Positions 29,540 through 42,055 are shown, counted from the first letter of the stretch. The stretch is 64,000 bases of DNA from Cristatella mucedo (GCA_009760855.2 WPIO01000050.1:3020594-3084593), one strand, 5' to 3'. Notes: generated from the sequence alone by a model not told the origin. Numbers and translations: made by a program.

Positions 29540-30060
29540 AACGTTCAGGATTGAAAGAGTATTGGACCACGTGGCTCTGGATTGCTCCTCGGTCTTAACC
29601 CCGGGGCAATGGCACTCTCACTTCCCAGGTCGCGGTATCTAGTCCTACCGGAGGCAATTCTTAGATAGGGATATCTCGGCCAAGTTACATACCATCTCGA
29701 CTTTTGCAACTCGCGACAGCTTCTCGGACTGGAGAATAAAGCGCTCACTAACAGCTGGTGCCACACTTCAAAGCTGGGCTCGTCTGAAATTAACGTTGCC
29801 ATCGCCAAATCACACCATTTCTCACCGACCTGCTTGCTCTCCATCAAGCATCGTAGCGACTTCCGCGACGACCGACATTTAAAAAGAAGCTAAGAATGCA
29901 TCCTGTTGCTCACGGCACTCACTGGCTTCGTGTGAATTGTCTATCCTGTGCGCTGTTATTCGTGCTGACACTGCGCCTGTTATCACTAACCAATCGACAT
30001 GCTTCCTTTCCAGCATAAGTAAAGTGAATAGGAACGAGATTGAGTTCTCGTGAGATGATT
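29540..30060 (+). mobile_element. LINE family A, decayed 3' region
   Basis: CAGCTGGTGCCACACTTCAA (RT C-terminal block), then AGGAACGAGATTGAGTTCTC. Strongly diverged, without an open frame. Confidence 0.5.
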
Positions 30061-31310
30061 ACCTGTCAGTAGAAAGGATGAAAATGAAGAGACTTACGAG
30101 TTTCAGCAATTGTCTGTCGGTGAGTGAGTCACTGTGACTGAGCCTTTGCGAAGCTACACGCATGCACGCACAGACACACACAAACATACGTGCACACACA
30201 CGGTCTGTAATTTTAAAACTGAATATCGTGCACCCACGATTTCTTGCAGGTACCTGCAACCTCTTTATAACCATTGAAAATCGTCAGATGGAGGGTATGC
30301 TTACACAAAGGTTCAACTGTAGTTTTGACATTCAGTCGACTGCTGCAACTGCTCGCGAGTCAGCAAATACATAAGAGTACCATAAGTGTGACAACATTGG
30401 CCGGTCTCCTACAAACCGCTTACTATGAGGTTTGACCACCCAGAACTGCATAAGGTGAACAAGATTCATGTGAACATGCTCTCCTCTTTTTTAAGCACAG
30501 CTCTTTGCACGTGAATAGTAAGGCTAATTGATTATACTCAGCCGCACTATCGCTGAACGCAAGGGTGTCTGTCTCAGTATCACGGGCATCGTATTGAGCC
30601 ATTTTTGAAACAAGTTTTTTTAAACAAGTTTTTTCAACTCAAGAGGGAGTAGAAATCACGGGACCTGCAGAATAAGAAGGGTTACATTGCAATTGCACTC
30701 AGTATGATCTATCAGGTACTTTTAAGTTGGGTGAATCATCACGTCTAGTCACCAATTGTGGTGGTGCCAATTACACTGGAACAGCGAGACGACGCTATGC
30801 CACATGCCGGAAAAAGCAGCGAGGCAGCAGCTTGCAGACTTTCCACCACACAACTCGAAACACTATATTATCGACCGTGGTGAAGACAGCTCAGGGCATC
30901 ATCATCTCCTCAGATTGTATTCTTACTTCAATTGCTGCTGTCCAGTCGAAGATCTCAACCCGAAAGTGAGGCCGTCAATGACGGATCTGCAGAAGCCTCC
31001 GGCGAGTCTATCTATGCGAAGCAAATGCTCTAGACCCTCTTTGTCAGCAAGTGAGTCGTCAGCTTGAAAAAGAACGAGGCTAAAATGGTTCTAATTGTTT
31101 ATGTATACAGGATACATGTAGGAGTTCGGCTCACAGTGGCAGCGTGATGTAGAACGAAGCCCTCACAAGTGAGTTGTGTGGTGACAACGGCTGCTGTATT
31201 GTATCATACGCATGCAGCGCAAGCGGGCTAGTGTACATATAACACATACCGAGAATACATATAGATGTGGTAGCCGTCGTGGAAGCAGCTTCGGAGCATG
31301 CGTATAGAGG

Positions 31311-31321
31311 AGAGAGAGAGC

Positions 31322-31395
<74 letters not shown>
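31311..31395 (+). repeat. (GA)n microsatellite
   Basis: About 40 GA units. Confidence 0.98.
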
Positions 31396-31400
<5 letters not shown>

Positions 31401-31698
31401 CTAGGGGAGCTAGGTGTGCGTACAGGCCGATGCACAAGCAAAAAGCCCTTTGCTGCAGGACTCGCGGGTCACGCGACCACAGCTTAACCCGTTGTAAAAT
31501 TAAATCCAGCCGAGTCAGCTGATACTGTCCAACTGCAGCGCCTAATGAGGTGGTACTTAGCCTGCCAGTTGGTTGGCCGGGCGGACGGAGTGGTGTGAGT
31601 CCGGCCGGGGAGGAACAGCATTGTGGGCGTGGCTACGCCCACATACACACTTATGCAGGCCTCGAACACACAATCTCACGCATGCTCGTACTCGCAAA

Positions 31699-31763
<65 letters not shown>

Positions 31764-31785
31764 ACACACACACACACACACACAA
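31699..31785 (+). repeat. (CA)n microsatellite
   Basis: About 43 CA units with one CAGA interruption. Confidence 0.98.
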
Positions 31786-33201
31786 AATTGAACACAAAGA
31801 GAAAGTCTTCATCCATAGTAAGCATACCGAAGTCATCTTTGAAGATCTCTAAGCGATTTCATGCTCACATTTGAAAGTCAAGCATGAGGTCGTGCTTCTC
31901 CGAGTACACAGCTCGTAGCGAGCTTCACAAGCTGAAGACCAACTGAGCAAAGCGGAACGTCAACGGTCTATCTACAGCTCGAGAACCTGCTGAATCTCAA
32001 CTAAAGCTGGGTCCTCGAGAATAAGCTTAGTGATTCAGTTAGCTAGCTCTCACCTGCCTCCTACCTACCATAGGCTGCTAGTAAGTGAGCTGTCCATGCA
32101 CTGTGCACAGCAGCAGCAAAGTGCCACATCCCTGCACGCATGAGTAGCTCTTTAATGTAATGGCCCTTACTTGAAAAAGCTTAATTATCAGCAACTGCTT
32201 GGTGCGACGAAGCTTGCAGTCCTTAGGTGCAACGAAAGACTTCAATCGCGTCCAAGATTCGTAGTCACGTGGCCCTCATCTGCCTCGGCGAAACGATGCT
32301 CCAACTACTTCACCAGTCTGAGGACGCTGCAGACGACGAAAGGGCAAGCAATGGGACGACGTCGCAGTACGTGATGCAATCAGCAGCCAAAGCGAGAAAT
32401 ATCGCATACCAAGGCAGCCAATAGGAGAAGGCCACGCAGTACACCCACATTCGTCGCACCAGCGGCATAGAGCAAAGCAATCAACTAGCGATCAACTATT
32501 TAATGACACGCCGTCTTTTGGGGGTGCAAGGTTACTGGTGAGAAGTGAAAAGTTAGTGGTGAGAAGAAAACTTGCGAACCGGGCTGGCTTTCTAACAGTG
32601 TCCCACGACTCAAAAATGCTTGCCAGATTGTCTATAGTATCCGGTGCATAACCTGGGGATGCATGATTTACGCCTCTAGACTAAGCTCGTTTTCCATAGT
32701 TCACATGTAACAGCGCACAAGCGAGAGTGGGCGCCAGTGCGATTGGACATGTGCATGTGCCGACGACCCAAGTCGCACAGGTCTCGCCAAAGCTCCCTCG
32801 ACAGACGACACTCTACCTCTATGAGCCTCACTGCGAATTCTGAGGCAGAATCGCGTTTAACTACAGCGTGATGTTAATGTGCATGCGCTGGCACAACAGA
32901 GTTCCTTCATCGACGTCGGCTACGTCGCACCATGTATCCTACTCTTACAGGGAACAGCAATGGAATCGCTGTCGCGTAACTCGGTGGCCCCCTAACCGCG
33001 TTTCCGGAGGAAAAAGTTATATCCGATTCTGAAGTTCAGAAGCTTAAAGTCTTCTTTTATAGCCACTTTATCAATTTCCATTGTGATAAAGCGTCGGTGA
33101 ATGTTTCTAAAACGGCGTCCATTGGGCCTATTCCAGGGCAACTTTCACAGGAAGTCTCGTCAAAGTGTATCGATGGACTCGTTGTAATTCCTCTGTTGGC
33201 C

Positions 33202-33292
33202 ATGGGCTCGTATGTTACTGGTAGAACCGGTAAAACATTGGCCATTGTGGGAGTGCTTGCTCTCCTTCACGGTGCCTATTCAGCCGCTCAAC
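33202..33292 (+). CDS. MMGT1: EMC5/MMGT1 exon 1
   Basis: 91 nt, MGSYVTGRTGKTLAIVGVLA, LLHGAYSAAQ, then one base before the donor GTAAGC. First membrane helix. Confidence 0.93.
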
Positions 33293-36200
33293 GTAAGCTC
33301 TCGTATTTTCTGCAGATATTGCGACGCTTCCGCAGTGTCTCGACCTCTGCTTTGCCGGACTTAGTTAGACCTAGTAGCTGCTGCCGACTTCGGCTTTGCA
33401 GGATTTCTAGTGCGGGGTGGCTATCCACTGCATATTCAATATCGCCAAGTACTGGGCCGCTGTTAGGCAAAGAGTTTCTAGCAGGTTCCGAAATTTCGCG
33501 GCAGTCTAAGAGAAGCACGCACTTTTCTCTCAGCCGGGACCGGAGCGCCGGCCGTCCGAGAGTTGCTCCCATCGTCTCCCAGCCGCGAGGTGCGCGAAAG
33601 AGCGATGTCAAATAATTTGACGAAAAGAGATTTGACGCAAATTAAAGCCGTGTCGTGAGGTCATCGCGTGCGCAGCATCTTGGCGACGCGTCCCTCGAGC
33701 AGCCGACTCGTCAACGGAAATGTCCAGAGGGCGCCGGGGCAGTCACACGCAGGCGCTGTCATTCTTTCGGCGTCGGCGCGAGCTTCCTGAGTTCTTTGAA
33801 GCGACTTTCCGTATGGACTTTCGTTAACATACGCACGTGAAGTTGAAAAGACTACCTCCGAGTACTGCGAAGCTTGTCTACGCAAAACTTGCCCGTGTGC
33901 TCAGCTTCCTATTTATCACTGTGCATCTGATTAATCGAATCTGCCGGGTGCCTGTTCCTTTTTTCGAAAGCCCGAATTCGGTATGTCTGAACAAAGAGCT
34001 CAGACCACGCACGCCGCCAGCGTTTCGAGCTGAGGATATGAGGCTGCAAATTATGGCAGAGCTGCATGCTGTCATATGCATGTACCTCCGTCAGTTCAAA
34101 GCCACAATGACTAAGTGGGTGTTACGCAGAAGGATTCTCCGTAGCACACTCTGGAAGCCTAAGCGGCTCTAGGTACGCATGCTGCGGCCAGCAGACTTCG
34201 TCTAACGCAACAAAAGACAAATTGAGAAGCATAGCCGAGTCAGCAGGGCAGTCGAGGAAGCGCCACTGTCGGCCGCAGGAGATTAGATGTCGTTGCATAA
34301 GAATTGCCGAAGTTAGTTCAACTGTCTAGGACCTTGGAGGTAGCGTCTGTCGCCAAAGGTCTTTAAGCAGAGGAATGGAGCAGCTAATTTATTGTCCATA
34401 GAGAACCTCAGATTCTCTATGAGGAGGCTAAAATCCAAGCAGCAGATGGGCTAGGTTTTGAAGGAGCCAAGCCAAGGCAAGGCCGTTATGGTCAGTGCAA
34501 GAGTTCCGCTCTGCATTCGTTGATCGAACGGTAGCCATCGCAGTTCCTCCAGCAAAGGAGATGCATGGCTTAGCCTCGGGAATTTGTTGACTATTCTTGC
34601 AGCCATGTTCATTAATAGCTGCAGAGGCTTAATGGCTCTTTTCGGTAGCCCAGCCAAAACATGATTACGGTAGCCCAGCCTAGACAAAACCAGGGAAAAT
34701 AGGCAGATTTGACTGTGGAGCTGATATGGTCGTCAAACGAGAGGTCGCTTTGGAATATGACACCTAGATTTCGAGCTGATTCAACAGGAGATCTGCTGGC
34801 AGAGCCAATGGCCCAGCTTAGACAAAACCAGGGAGCTAGTTATATTTTCAGCCAGCCGCCGTGGTAGACAGTCGCTAATCTTAGACAGCGATCGAGCGTG
34901 AGCTGCTCAGGCAGTCTTCTTAATGAAGCTTTTGAAGTTATCAAAGAAGTTATGAAGAAGCAGTTATCAAAGAGGGCACCTAAAATTCCGAGCATGGTGC
35001 GACTGTCTCACTACAGAAGCATCAACGATTAGAAGAGCGCAGTCTCTTGATAGTCCAGCTTCACCCCTCGAGCGTCCTATGAGTAGGACTTGGGTTGCAA
35101 CACAAGCAAGGTTGCAGCGCTGGCTCCTCGCCTCTTTTGTGTCGGTCGGTCTCGGTATCTCTCCGCTACTCGGCACCTCCCGAATGTGCAGTACCAGTGG
35201 TCGTCCGCTGGCACTGCACATGCGGATGCCCCATTAGTCGTCCTTGTTGATGCTTCCGCCCTGGCTCTGCTTCCGCCCTGGCTCTGCTTCCGCCCTGGCT
35301 CTGCTTCCGCCCTGGCTCTGCTTCCGCCCTGGCTCTGCTTCCGCCCTGGCTCTGCTTCCGCCCTGGCTCTGCTTCCGCCCTGGCTCTGCTTCCGCCCTGG
35401 CTCTGCTTCCGCCCTGGCTCTGCTTCCGCCCTGGCTCTGCTTCCGCCCTGGCTCTGCTTCCGCCCTGGCTCTGCTTCCGCCCTGGCTCTGCTTCCGCCCT
35501 GGCTCTGCTTCCGCCCTGGCTCTGCTTCCGCCCTGGCTCTGCTTCCGCCCTGGCTCTGCTTCCGCCCTGGCGGCTCTGCTTCCGCCCTGGCTCTGCTTCC
35601 GCCCTGGCTCTGCTTCCGCCCTGGCTCTGCTTCCGCCCTGGCTCTGCTTCCGCCCTGGCACTGCTTCCGCCCTGGCACTGCTTCCGCCCTGGCACTGCTT
35701 CCGCCCTGGCACTGCTTCCGCCCTGGCTCTGCTTCCGCCCTGGCACTGCTTCCGCCCTGGCTCTGCTTCCGCCCTGGCTCTGCTTCCGCCCTGGCTCTGC
35801 TTCCGCCCTGGCTCTGCTTCCGCCCTGGCACTGCTTCCGCCCTGGCACTGCTTGCCATCCAGTGGCTGCATTGTATGTGCATACGTGCATACGTCAGACT
35901 TTAGATTCGAATGTGAGCATTGTGCTCAAAAGCACTACTCTCTGTAATAGCCAACGTTCGCGTGAGCCCCATTCTTGCATTAGTCCCATACTGTGTCTGC
36001 TTGCACGTGCTCGAATACTCACCGTAGGCTGGAATATGTGTGTGCGCGCGCACGTGCGTATGTGTACGTTTGCTTAGTCTGTGTGGCTCTGCAAAACCGC
36101 CAAGACTAAGTGGATGTTAGGCTGGAGAGTTTTCAACAGCGCACTGGAAGCCCAAGCGGCTACCTATAGGTATATGCAAGCTATAAGCCTCCATTTCGTC

Positions 36201-39145
36201 AAAAAAGAGAAAGTGAGAAGCGTAGCTTGAGTCAGGAGTAAGGTCGGCATAGTGTCTTGCGTGGGAGTGGCTGTGCAGGACAGCCTGGAATAGATGTAGA
36301 CACTTGAGTGGACACAGATGGAAGCACGGCCTTGGAGCTGTGGAAGTGAGTTCCAGGAAAATATCTGAGCAAAATATCTTATAGCCGAAAGTTTTCAAAT
36401 TAAACAATGACACTGCTTGTTTTGAGATGTGCTTCGAGCAAGCTAAACAAGTTAAAGGTCATGGCTAATTTGACAGCCTCGTTTTTATAGTGGCAGGAGA
36501 ACCTTAGCGGCTATGCCCATCGCATGCAGTGGGCAATAAAGGATCGCCCACTGGAAGACTTGAACCCACGATCCGGGTCGTGTAGAGGGAGCATCTTACC
36601 TCCTGACGACCTGTGTGCTAGTTCAGCTAGACATGAAGGAGCTAAGCCTTGCTAGTCGAAGTAGGAATTTTGCCCCTAGCTGTTGATCAGCCAAGGAGAC
36701 ATCGAAGCGTCTTTGGCATTGGCAAAGGCAACGGAGTGACTTTGAAGTTGCTGACATTTTACTGCCGAGGTGATCGTTTTTGTTTTTTGGCGCTAGCTCG
36801 CTTGCTCTCGCGCTCGCACTGAGCACAGTTCGCTGGCAAGCATTGACGTACTATGGTGTCACACCACTCCTTCTAAAAGGCTGCCATCTTTTTTCTGGCT
36901 GCTGCTGCTGCTGAAGTTGAGCTGAATTGTTAGCACCTCTGCACTGGCACTTTCTCTCTGCCCTGTGATCTATGCACCCCACATGCAGCTAGTAGTGCCA
37001 AATCTGTCGTTGCCTAATGCCACGTTCACTTGCAGACAGAACCTACTTGCGACTCACCGAGCAGGAAAACGGTCGTCTCCCCATCGATGTGAGTATAAGC
37101 TTGGCAGCACCTGCATTAACTCCAGCCCAGTACTGTCTGTCTGTCTTGCTCGACTCGGCACCACTTGCAGGTGAAACAGCGGCCTTGACGCACTCGTGAC
37201 GCACCCCTTGCTCGTGAAATCAGACGGAGTAGTGGCTTGAGAACTCGTGTCGTGCTCGCATGCGCATGTCCCTTGGTCTGCCGAGAGCGTCTCCTACAGC
37301 TGACAACTGCCTGCCGTTTCGTCAGGCAAGTAGGTCGGCCTGTGAGGCCCCGGAGAATAAGTTGAAGCCCACCGTTAAGCAGTGCTGTAGAACCAGCTGA
37401 ACCTCAGGAGCTCCAATGTAATAATAATACAATTTATTTGTACAGCTCCCCAAGAGAAATTAATTGTTTTCAGGGAGCTTAGCATATGCCGAAGGGCTCG
37501 TGCCCACGACCCTAGTCGTTGCATGTAAGCCCCTCACCCCTAAGCCTGACCAGGGCTGCGTGAAGAGGGTGATAAAAGGTCATCGTCACGGATGAAAGGT
37601 CACCGTCAGAAGCTAGAGCGCAGAGGCAGTCGTCGCGTAGATTACCCAATTTGGACTGTTGTTGAGCAGCATGGCTGCACTGCCGTTGGATCGTTGGTGC
37701 GATGCATCGCTCTTGAGTGCCACGCTGTGGCAGGCGGCAGTTGGACACTCGCTCTGGCCTAATCGCTCGCTTGCTGTGCGGTCATCGCAGAAGTAGTCAT
37801 TCGACGGCAGCCACACTTGGTTCGATTGTTGTCGGCGGCACCGGCCGTGACATTTGACCCTTCTCATTGCAGATCATCATCCAGTGCTTCCTCGGCCTGG
37901 CGCTGTCGTGCTACGGTGTCGTCCAGTGGAAATGCAGCGTGCTTCGCGAAATCCGAGCAAATGCTGAGTTCGAGAAGAGGTATGTTTCTGCCCGACTAGT
38001 TTCCAGGATGCTGTGATTCTGCTGAGTGAAGGCACTCGTGCATCGTCTGCACTAGTACCTTGCTCGAGTCTATCGGCGGCAGCCTGTGCAATCAGGGGCA
38101 CTTACAGCTGGTGCAACACTGCAGCTAGGCTTGTCTGTCGTGAGCATACAGTTGCCACATCACACCACTTCTCGCCGACCTGCACTAGCTCCCATTCAAG
38201 TAGCACATCGACTTCAAAGTTTTGCCACTCACTTTTAGGTCCCTTCATTCTTTGGCTCCAGCCTACCTATCAGATCTACTCATTCCTCACGCTAAGTACA
38301 ATATCGCCAGCTTTTTAGAATCTGTTTACTGATACCTCGTAAAGACCTCAAATTCTTTGGAGACCGTGCCTTTAGTTAGTTTAGTTATAATAATAAAAAT
38401 AATAATAATATATTTGCTAAAGTGCCCTCACAGAACTCAATCTATTGCTAGGCGCTTTACAATTGCTGCAAAGGAAGCACGATTGAATGGTTAGCGGTAG
38501 CATGCTCAATAAACAGCAAGTAGTACAAGGCAACATAAGATACCCGGCCGAATCATGGGACGAATTGCAAGCAAGCTATAATTCTGAAACTCAAGGAAAC
38601 TTCTGCTATTCGGGCAATGCCAGCCCAAATAGCAGAAGTGGTCGTTAATGGGGGAGGGGCCACATCCTACTAGATTTAGTGTTTCTACTGCCCATGCTGC
38701 GGTTGCCGTGTTACAAAATGTGTTGGACTGTTTTGTTTACTTGGGCAACAATTTTTCTTGTTTGGATGCTCCGAGAGGACTTTAAAACTACCCACAGCGA
38801 CACAGGCGTAGACACGTGTGTGCATTTAGTGGGTCCCTGTGATTCGTCCTTTAACGTGCTTATGCGTGCTGACACTGCTGCATGCCACCACTAACCATAC
38901 TTGCCAGCCGACCCTGTGCATGTCACCCATGACCATATCATTCTTGTTGTTTATTGAGTGGTTGATGCCCACCATAAAACTGTAATAAGTCTCCTTAATC
39001 TGGCCTAGGTAAGCATTTTTATCTAGCGACACCTTCAGTAATCTAGCAGATCGTGTTTGTAATTTCTTTTTCAGCAATATATACATATATATATATATAT
39101 ATATATGTAGATATATGTAGATAAATATAATTAATTATAATATGG

Positions 39146-39197
<52 letters not shown>

Positions 39198-39216
39198 GTT
39201 ATATATAATATGTTAT

Positions 39217-39287
<71 letters not shown>

Positions 39288-39729
39288 AAATGGATTGGTG
39301 TTTAGTTTCTTTTTAAATGTGGTCAAGTCAGGAGATGTCCTGCCGCAAGTCGGGAGTGAGTTCCAGGCTTTGGGAGCATATCTACCACTAACCATTCGAT
39401 CGTGCTTCCTTTGCAGCAATTGTAAAGTGCCTAGCAAGAGATTGAGTTCTCTGAGGGCGCTTTAGCAAATGTATTATTGTTATTATTTGGACAGCATTTT
39501 AGTGGGTCCCTGTGATTCGTCCTTGATGTGCTTATGCGTGCTGACACTGTGCATGCTGCCACTAACCACATTTGCATGCTGACCCTGTGCATGTCACCCC
39601 TAACCATTTTATTCATTTCGTTTGTTTTTCAAGCATGATTTTACTTACCATTCAATTGCATTTCACTTTACAGCAAATGTAAAGCGCCTAGAGAGAGATT
39701 AAGTTCTCTGAGGGCACTTTATCAAGTGA

Positions 39730-39765
<36 letters not shown>

Positions 39766-41501
39766 ACTAAAGGCACGGTCTCCAAAGGATTTGAGGTCTG
39801 TACGAGGTATCAGTAAACGGATTCTAAAAAGCTGGTGATATTGTACTTAGCGTGAAGAATGAGTAGATCTTATAGATAGGCTGGAGCCAAAGAATGAACG
39901 GAACTAAAAGTGAGTGACAAAACCATGAAGTCGATGCGTTGCTTGACTAGTAGCCAGTGCAGGTCGGCGAGAAGTGGTGTGATGTGGCAACTGCGACGCT
40001 TACGACAGACAAGCCTAGCTGCAGAATTTTGCACCAGCTGTAAGCGCCTGATTGCACATGCCAGTAGGCCAGCAAGCATTGAGTTACAGAAGCCAAGACG
40101 GTATGTCACAAATGCATGGACCAACTTTGTTGTGGTATCCCTGTCTAATGAAGCCCGAATCTTAGCAATATTATGTAGCTGAATGGAGGCAGATATTCTT
40201 GCACAGACAGCATCGATGTCAAGGGTCTTGAGGTTTCACCACTCACCGGTGATTTTAGAGGAGGGCATCCATTGTAGACTGAATTAAGATTTGCATGCGG
40301 TCAGATAAGCATGGTTTGGTAATAATTGATGACAAAGTGGAATTGTATGAGAAAATCGTGTCGAGTGTGTTACCCTTGATGTGAGTAGATCCATGCACAT
40401 GAGCCACAAGAGACAATGAGTCAGTCAATGCACGAAATTCAGTGCTGAAGGCATCAGATAAGTCATCAATGTGAAAGTTGAAATCATCCATAACGAGGAA
40501 GGATCGATTTATTGCACACAGAATCGAAATGAGATCGGAGAAGTCTGAGATAAAGGAGGACTTGGCACCTGGTGGGCGATAGACTACTGCCACCATGGGT
40601 AGCTTGTTGTCGGGTGAGATCAAGACAATAGATTCGAAAGACAGCTTCCAGGGTAATGCTATTGGTTTAAGTCGATTTGCGAGCGCATGATAATAACTCC
40701 ACCTCCAGTTTTGATTTTTCTAGGGGTGTGAAAGGTTGAGAAACCAGTCGGGGTAGCACCACCATATGTCCGACAGTTTACCTATTTTAACCAAGTTTCA
40801 GTTACGGCGAGCGGGTTGAGACCATTTTCCTGAAATAAGGTAGCTTATTACCTGAGGTGTACTGTACACTGAGCAAGGATCCCAAAGACAAGCATTATGA
40901 TGGGCCACTGGAGTTTTAACAGGCCTGATAACCAAGTTCAGCGACTGAGCGGTTCGAGATTAGTTAGGTATACTGAAGCAATACTCGGCTCCCAGTTCCA
41001 GCCAAATCTGGCGGCCATATCATCGAAGAGCCAAGATCCTCCAGCATTCAGTGCTGCCTCGCTCCTTCGGCTCTTCTGAAGACCTCCGTCGCCATCCGTT
41101 AGGCGAATGACTCTTCGGTGATGCTTCATTTCTGTGACTGCATTGGTTTTTTAAGCAAATGTGCAGCTCCCTGCGAAGTGAAGCTTTGTGCTGGATCTTG
41201 CCCGTTGCTATGAGACAAGATCTTTCGCAGCCGAGCAATACGGCTCACATCAACTGGTCTTTTAAATTATGACCATAGCAACTATTAAGCTAGCATCGCT
41301 CTGCTGGCGTGCGTATTGAGTGCAACCCTGCGACCGTACCGGCAGCTACGTCTGTCGACCTAGAGCTACGAGCTTGGTTTTTTCTATTTCAGGACGTGGG
41401 AGTCACTGAGTAATCGTCCTTCATTCTATACATTTAGCCACCGGGGAAAGTTACTTTTCAGTTCGACTCTAGCTCATACCGGTTACAAGGGTAACTCGTA
41501 A
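33202..41501 (+). CDS. MMGT1: ER membrane protein complex subunit 5 (EMC5/MMGT1)
   Basis: Small two-span membrane subunit of the ER insertase complex EMC. Four exons, complete: 33202-33292, 37036-37088, 37873-37979, 41393-41501; spliced product 119 residues (human 131). Features in order: first membrane helix LAIVGVLALLHGAYSAAQ, the HRTYLRLTEQENGRLPID linker (human HRSYMRLTEKEDESLPID), second helix IIIQCFLGLALSCYGVV, then RPSFYTFSHRG (human HPSFYVFNHRG), ending with a short C-tail and TAA. All junctions have GT-AG sites and matching phases. The chosen start has a strong context (GGCCATGG); an in-frame ATG at 33097 exists, but the family starts near here. AATAAA follows at 41591. Intron 1 holds a 17-bp minisatellite. 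Confidence 0.95.
34100..34690 (-). mobile_element. LINE family B, RT C-terminus and 3' UTR
   Basis: The minus frame reads LAGLPKRAIKPLQLLMNMAA and PLLEELRWLPFDQR, the well-known L2/CR1 C-terminal block. The 3' UTR follows at 34100-34330. In EMC5 intron 1. Confidence 0.8.
34700..34810 (-). mobile_element. LINE family A internal fragment
   Basis: GACTGTGGAGCTGATATGGT to CAACAGGAGATCTGCTGGCA matches the internal RT part seen at 15385-15480. Confidence 0.8.
35256..35852 (+). repeat. Minisatellite, 17-bp unit, about 35 copies
   Basis: Unit TCCGCCCTGGCTCTGCT, with a second type having GCACTGC instead of GCTCTGC clustered at 35659-35850, and one 3-bp insertion (CGGCGGCTC) near 35570. 17 is not a multiple of three and the unit has no stop codon on either strand, so all frames stay open. 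I do not regard the resulting 238-285-residue frames as genes. It lies inside EMC5 intron 1. Confidence 0.97.
36090..36420 (-). mobile_element. LINE family B, 3' UTR fragment
   Basis: GACTAAGTGGATGTTAGGCT and CACTGGAAGCCCAAGCGGCT are the reverse of the family B end seen at 2820-2900; diverged. Confidence 0.65.
36460..36625 (-). mobile_element. tRNA-derived SINE, family 1
   Basis: GCTAATTTGACAGCCTCGTT, AATAAAGGATCGCCCACTGG and a diverged B box (GACTTGAACCC). Confidence 0.75.
37036..37088 (+). CDS. MMGT1: EMC5/MMGT1 exon 2
   Basis: 53 nt, acceptor CACTTGCAG, donor GAT/GTGAGT. AC completes His, then RTYLRLTEQENGRLPID, the most conserved part of EMC5. Confidence 0.95.
37419..37556 (-). mobile_element. 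tRNA-derived SINE, family 2
   Basis: AATAATACAATTTATTTGTA, CCCCAAGAGAAATTAATTGT and GGGCTCGTGCCC; same layout as 28516-28680, more diverged. In EMC5 intron 2. Confidence 0.75.
37873..37979 (+). CDS. MMGT1: EMC5/MMGT1 exon 3
   Basis: 107 nt, acceptor CATTGCAG, donor AG/GTATGT. IIIQCFLGLALSCYGVVQWK (second membrane helix) and CSVLREIRANAEFEK. Confidence 0.95.
38085..38955. mobile_element. LINE family A fragments in mixed orientation
   Basis: 38085-38385 plus strand (GGTGCAACACTGCAGCTAGG to AATTCTTTGGAGACCGTGCC), 38390-38535 minus strand (ATAATATATTTGCTAAAGTG to CATGCTCAATAAACAGCAAG), 38815-38955 plus strand (GCATTTAGTGGGTCCCTGTG on). In EMC5 intron 3. Confidence 0.75.
39069..39285. repeat. 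(AT)n followed by (CA)n microsatellites
   Basis: AT-rich to 39218, then about 33 CA units. It joins a LINE fragment on the right. Confidence 0.95.
39286..39762 (+). mobile_element. LINE family A, two abutting 3' pieces
   Basis: 39296-39380 is minus-oriented 3' UTR (GTTTCTTTTTAAATGTGGTC); 39380-39480 and 39485-39762 are plus-oriented 3' ends, each with its own stem-loop and ATT tail. At least two insertions at one place. Confidence 0.75.
39763..40900 (-). mobile_element. LINE family A: RT C-terminal piece joined to the endonuclease domain
   Basis: 39763-40195 is the RT C-terminal part (LLADLHWLLVKQRIDF). At 40255-40623 the minus strand encodes an APE-type endonuclease segment (VAVVYRPPGAKSSFISDFSD, then VMDDFNFHIDDLSDAF and NTLDTIF). 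The catalytic RT between them is missing, so this copy is internally deleted. It is the only place in the window where the endonuclease is visible, and it supports the L2/CR1 type. Confidence 0.8.
41393..41501 (+). CDS. MMGT1: EMC5/MMGT1 exon 4 (last)
   Basis: 109 nt after a strong acceptor (TTTTTTCTATTTCAG). One base completes Arg, then TWESLSNRPSFYTFSHRGKL and a short tail, stop TAA at 41499-41501. Confidence 0.93.
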
Positions 41502-41590
41502 CGACTCATGCACGATCGGCCTTTCTGTACTGCAGTTGGCTAGGTAGGCCCTGCAGCCTTCCTCCAAGCTCGTTGTGTTGTCGCTCGCCT

Positions 41591-41596
41591 AATAAA
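41591..41596 (+). promoter_or_regulatory. Poly(A) signal of EMC5
   Basis: AATAAA 90 bases after the EMC5 stop codon. Confidence 0.65.
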
Positions 41597-41942
41597 CTGC
41601 TCCAGAGCTATGCTGCTTTCTTCCTAAAGATCCGTTGAACTCGACTGCTCGTTTGTCCGACGTTATCAGACAACTTGTGTTGACTATTCCAAGCTAGCCG
41701 GCATAGTAGTTGAGTGCTATGCTGAGTAGTTGCTTCTGTTTGCATCCTTCTTTCGTCTCGTGTACCGTTGCCTGGAACCGTGTACTACAATCACCTCCAA
41801 ATCACCAAGCCTGTGGGGTCAAGATTCAGACAGCTGCTTCATTTACGTCCAGTCTTTGATCTAGTCTAAGCCACCCGAGACTGCTCGTCTGCATTTCACA
41901 AGCAAGCATTGCAAGTACATTATCCCTAGCATCGGTGCGGCA

Positions 41943-41948
41943 TTTATT
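41943..41948 (-). promoter_or_regulatory. Poly(A) signal of TCTP copy A
   Basis: TTTATT on the plus strand is AATAAA on the minus strand, about 110 bases after the stop codon. It faces the EMC5 signal 350 bp away; the two genes converge. Confidence 0.6.
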
Positions 41949-42055
41949 GTAAGTTGATTCACCGAGCTAACAGAAGTCGCCTAGTTGTGCTCATGGGTCA
42001 ATCGCAAATAAATAAGCTGCAGCTCTCTTATCGCTAGCGCATGTGCACAGGGGTG

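Larger units (their letters stand above)
28131..33201. other. Intergenic region between divergent RHBDD1 and EMC5, no recognised gene
   Basis: RHBDD1 and EMC5 point away from each other here. Contains SINE family 2, a decayed LINE A (29540-30060), (AG)n and (CA)n tracts. I found no exon with family resemblance. An open minus frame at 28167-28563 is unrecognised. Confidence 0.45.

Noticed and set aside
33097-33201. Upstream in-frame ATG that would add 35 residues to EMC5
   Set aside because: The family starts just before the first membrane helix, and the downstream ATG has a far better context. The upstream frame is probably 5' UTR.
35256-35852. CRISPR-like array
   Set aside because: Units are directly adjacent without spacers, and the setting is an intron of an animal gene.
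35077-36077. Frames of 218-285 codons on both strands over the 17-bp repeat
   Set aside because: A minisatellite without stops in any frame; no conserved domain, and it lies inside an EMC5 intron.
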